From NCBI GenBank assembly GCA_017445435.1, contig JAFSUE010000339.1, positions 1-6,952 of the forward strand: a stretch of 6,952 bases of DNA, written 5' to 3'. The DNA comes from Selenomonadaceae bacterium (GTDB taxonomy: Bacteria; Bacillota; Negativicutes; Selenomonadales; Selenomonadaceae). This document shows positions 5,630-6,952 of this stretch, one piece after another. The translations under genes were made by a program, and so were the position numbers. Numbering within the stretch: the first letter of the stretch is position 1; each line of letters starts with the position of its first letter. The notes under the pieces were generated by a model that was not told the origin of the DNA, did no database searches, and saw only the letters and a program-made list of their open reading frames with translations.

Positions 5630-5710
5630 AACGTCACCTCCTCTCGGCGAAAAATTTTATAAAGTCAAGACGCATAACGCCTTTGAATTTTTATGTTCAA
5701 ATTCAGAAAC

Positions 5711-6253
5711 TTAAATTTTTTCCAACTGGCTAACGTCTAAATCGACTGGCGCATTTTCCACTAAAACTTTAACGCGACGCCGCGCAGTGTCGATATTTTG
5801 TACAATGCCAATGCGATTTTCAAAGAGTCCTGAAATAATTCTAACTCTGTCGTTGACTGTAAAGTCAATCGGCGTTTCAACTGGCTTGTCGTCATTCAAA
5901 GCGTTCAAAATTCTTTCAGCTTCTTCAGCCGTCAAAGCGATAGGCTCTTTTTCAGACCCGACAAACCCAGTAACGCCCTGCGTATTTCTTACCACGAACC
6001 ACGAATTGGTGTTTACAATCATATCAACTAGCACGTAGCCAGGAAAAATTTTCCGTTTAACAGTACGCCGCTTGCCGTCTTTAAATTCAGATTCAAGGCG
6101 CATAGGTACGACTACGTCAAAGATTACGTCACCTAAATCCTGCGCGGTAACTTTGCGCTCTAAATTTGCTTTAACTTTATTTTCGTGTCCCGAATAAGTA
6201 TGTACGACATACCAAGCCCGTTTAGACTTTTCATCTGAACTGTTCTGCTCCAT
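5711..6253 (-). CDS. nusG: Transcription elongation/antitermination factor NusG
   Basis: NusG (180 residues) binds RNA polymerase at the clamp through its N-terminal NGN domain and links it to Rho or to ribosomal protein S10 through its KOW domain. Seen: NGN domain ~13-108 with WYVVHTYSGHENKVK and the hallmark FPGYVLV (~70-76), followed by VRNTQGVTGFVG; linker; KOW domain ~128-180 starting NDRVRIISGLF. The KOW end is shorter than usual: where the family normally has a stretch containing FGR before TPVEL, this protein goes VLVENAPVDL, about four residues shorter, and GPF is GLF. The ATG at 6253 follows AAAGGGA by 5 nt and lies 11 nt after the secE stop, so the pair is tightly coupled in one operon. 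Confidence 0.97.
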   Translation of the reverse strand: MEQNSSDEKSKRAWYVVHTYSGHENKVKANLERKVTAQDLGDVIFDVVVPMRLESEFKDGKRRTVKRKIFPGYVLVDMIVNTNSWFVVRNTQGVTGFVGSEKEPIALTAEEAERILNALNDDKPVETPIDFTVNDRVRIISGLFENRIGIVQNIDTARRRVKVLVENAPVDLDVSQLEKI

Positions 6254-6264
6254 AAAAGTCCCTT

Positions 6265-6456
6265 TCAGCCAAGTATCAGGCGAAACAATTTTGCAAATGC
6301 CGTGTCACAAACCCAAATCAACAGACAGACGATCACCACTGCCAAGCCTACAACGCCAGTATAAGAAAACAATTCATTTTTAGTAGGCCACGCCACTTTT
6401 TTTAATTCGGCGCGTACTTCCTTCAAAAATTGTATTACGCCTTTTTTTTCCGCCAT
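6265..6456 (-). CDS. secE: Preprotein translocase subunit SecE
   Basis: SecE (63 residues) is the essential clamp subunit of the SecYEG channel in the cytoplasmic membrane. This is the short one-membrane-span form usual in Bacillota. Seen: an amphipathic cytoplasmic helix FLKEVRAELKKVAWPTKNEL (~10-29) with the conserved W23-P24, then one membrane span ~32-50. The ATG at 6456 follows AAAGGAG by 8 nt, and that site overlaps the rpmG stop codon; the gap to rpmG is 13 nt and to nusG 11 nt. The channel it belongs to would also export the esterase and the two small signal-peptide proteins in this window. Confidence 0.96.
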   Translation of the reverse strand: MAEKKGVIQFLKEVRAELKKVAWPTKNELFSYTGVVGLAVVIVCLLIWVCDTAFAKLFRLILG

Positions 6457-6469
6457 TAGACAAACTCCT

Positions 6470-6619
6470 TTATTTCGTTTCTTTATGGGCGGTATGTTTT
6501 TTGCAGAATTTGCAGTATTTTTTCAGTTCGATTCTGTCAGAAGTATTTTTCTTATTTTTATTGGTCCTGTAATTACGATTTTTGCATTCTTGACAGGACA
6601 GAGTAATTTTGACGCGCAC
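6470..6619 (-). CDS. rpmG: 50S ribosomal protein L33, zinc-ribbon form
   Basis: The 49-residue protein is translated from a GTG at 6619, preceded by AAGGAG 8 nt upstream, and ends with TAA at 6470. It begins (M)RVKITLSCQECKNRNY and contains C9-x-x-C12 and C36-x-x-C39, the two zinc-binding knuckles of the C+ form of L33. Later residues RIELKKYCKFCKKHTAHKETK are typical of the family. L33 sits near the E site of the large subunit. Genomes with a C+ L33 often carry a cysteine-less paralogue used under zinc shortage; none is visible here. It is the first protein gene after the tRNA cluster and is followed by secE after 13 nt, an arrangement common in Bacillota. Confidence 0.95.
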   Translation of the reverse strand: MRVKITLSCQECKNRNYRTNKNKKNTSDRIELKKYCKFCKKHTAHKETK

Positions 6620-6633
6620 GGTGACCACTCCTT

Positions 6634-6660
6634 AAAAAAACAAAATCCCTCTTCAAGGGG
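6634..6660 (-). terminator. Weak hairpin plus T-tract between tRNA-Met and rpmG
   Basis: The minus-strand RNA has CCCT (6656-6659) pairing with AGGG (6647-6650) around a five-base loop, followed by ATTTTG and seven T (6634-6640). The stem is only four pairs, so termination is probably partial. It could reduce transcription from the strong tRNA promoter into the rpmG-secE-nusG operon, or just protect the tRNA precursor end. Confidence 0.4.
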
Positions 6661-6666
6661 AAAGAT

Positions 6667-6743
6667 TGGTGGCGGCGACTGGATTTGAACCAGTGACACT
6701 CCGGGTATGAACCGAATGCTCTAGCCAACTGAGCTACGCCGCC
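6667..6743 (-). tRNA. tRNA-Met(CAT), elongator
   Basis: The gene is 77 nt long including an encoded CCA. Acceptor strands GGCGGCG and CGCCGCC pair fully, with discriminator A. The anticodon loop TTCATAC is closed by TTCGG/CCGGA, giving anticodon CAT; the T arm is ACTGG-TTCAAAT-CCAGT. It lacks the three consecutive G-C pairs in the anticodon stem that mark initiators, and it resembles the Bacillota elongator tRNA-Met. A CAT anticodon with lysidine (tRNA-Ile2) is the alternative, less likely by overall sequence. Confidence 0.93.
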
Positions 6744-6789
6744 ATGTTGATTAGCTAAAAATTTTTTGCGTCTGCGTAACGTACTTTTC

Positions 6790-6810
6790 ATTACGCATTC
6801 CTAATTAATA
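6790..6810. repeat. Heptanucleotide repeat between tRNA-Thr and tRNA-Met
   Basis: The plus strand reads ATTACGC, ATTCCTA and ATTAATA as three 7-nt units in the 70-nt spacer between the two tRNAs. The 20 nt at 6789-6808 are identical to 5181-5200 in the rplK-rplA gap. It would lie in the tRNA precursor transcript. Function unknown. Confidence 0.75.
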
Positions 6811-6813
6811 AAA

Positions 6814-6889
6814 TGGAGCTGATGACCAGGATTGAACTGGTGACCTTATCCTTACCAAGGATACGCTCTGCCGACTGAGCTACATCAGC
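6814..6889 (-). tRNA. tRNA-Thr(GGT)
   Basis: The gene is 76 nt with encoded CCA. Acceptor strands GCTGATG and CATCAGC pair fully, with discriminator T. The anticodon loop TTGGTAA is closed by TATCC/GGATA, giving anticodon GGT, which reads ACC and ACT. The T arm is ACCAG-TTCAATC-CTGGT. Its 5' end is only two nt from the CCA of the upstream initiator tRNA, so both come from one precursor. Confidence 0.95.
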
Positions 6890-6891
6890 GT

Positions 6892-6952
<61 letters not shown>

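Noticed and set aside
5630..5710. Promoter or L1-binding leader in the nusG-rplK gap
   Set aside because: TTGACT and TATAAA-like strings occur but not at a usable spacing, and no L1-site motif could be aligned with confidence.
6573..6791. Minus-strand 72-codon frame across tRNA-Met and the start of rpmG
   Set aside because: It is translated from a tRNA gene and its spacer; such HGGVAQLARAFG-like peptides are a well-known tRNA artefact. The real gene here is rpmG at 6470-6619.

Overview
The window looks like chromosomal DNA of a low-to-moderate GC Bacillota. It is most probably a gut or rumen member of the Negativicutes (Selenomonadales-like), judged from the L7/L12 and L10 protein sequences, the rpmG-secE-nusG-rplK-rplA-rplJ-rplL gene order, the Bacillota-type L10 leader RNA and strong GGAGG-type ribosome binding sites. 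The taxonomic call is an inference from remembered protein styles, not a search. Every gene I accept is on the minus strand, so transcription runs from the high-coordinate end to the low-coordinate end.

In transcription order the window opens with a tRNA cluster: initiator tRNA-fMet (cut by the window end), tRNA-Thr(GGT) and elongator tRNA-Met(CAT). A weak hairpin plus T-tract follows. Then comes the translation/secretion/elongation operon: rpmG (L33, 49 aa, zinc-ribbon form), secE, nusG, rplK (L11) and rplA (L1). Between rplA and rplJ, where most bacteria have only a short regulatory gap, sit two tandem genes for small Sec-exported proteins of unknown function. Their signal peptides are identical, but their mature domains have diverged strongly. 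They are followed by a complete L10 leader (aptamer plus terminator) and then rplJ (L10) and rplL (L7/L12), closed by a strong terminator.

The expected rpoB does not follow rplL. Instead there is a probable promoter, an exported alpha/beta hydrolase resembling feruloyl/cinnamoyl esterases, and a membrane sensor histidine kinase that runs off the window start only a few residues short of its end.

The most interesting structure is at 3461-4409. A [small secreted protein gene + L10 leader] unit appears to have been tandemly duplicated, with the junction at a 12-nt sequence (TAAAATTTTTCT on the minus strand) present upstream of the first gene, inside the L10 leader, and exactly at the hybrid junction. 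As a result the second small gene is preceded by an orphan L10-binding-site-like RNA that has lost its terminator. A second unusual signal is a family of imperfect heptanucleotide tandem repeats in three separate intergenic gaps, two of which share an identical 20-nt stretch.

Functionally, most of the window is the translation and export core: ribosomal stalk (L10, L7/L12), L1 and L11, L33, NusG and SecE. The two small exported proteins ride in this operon upstream of the L10-controlled terminator, so they should be transcribed at growth-linked levels without L10 attenuation. No gap longer than about 130 bases lacks an annotated feature.
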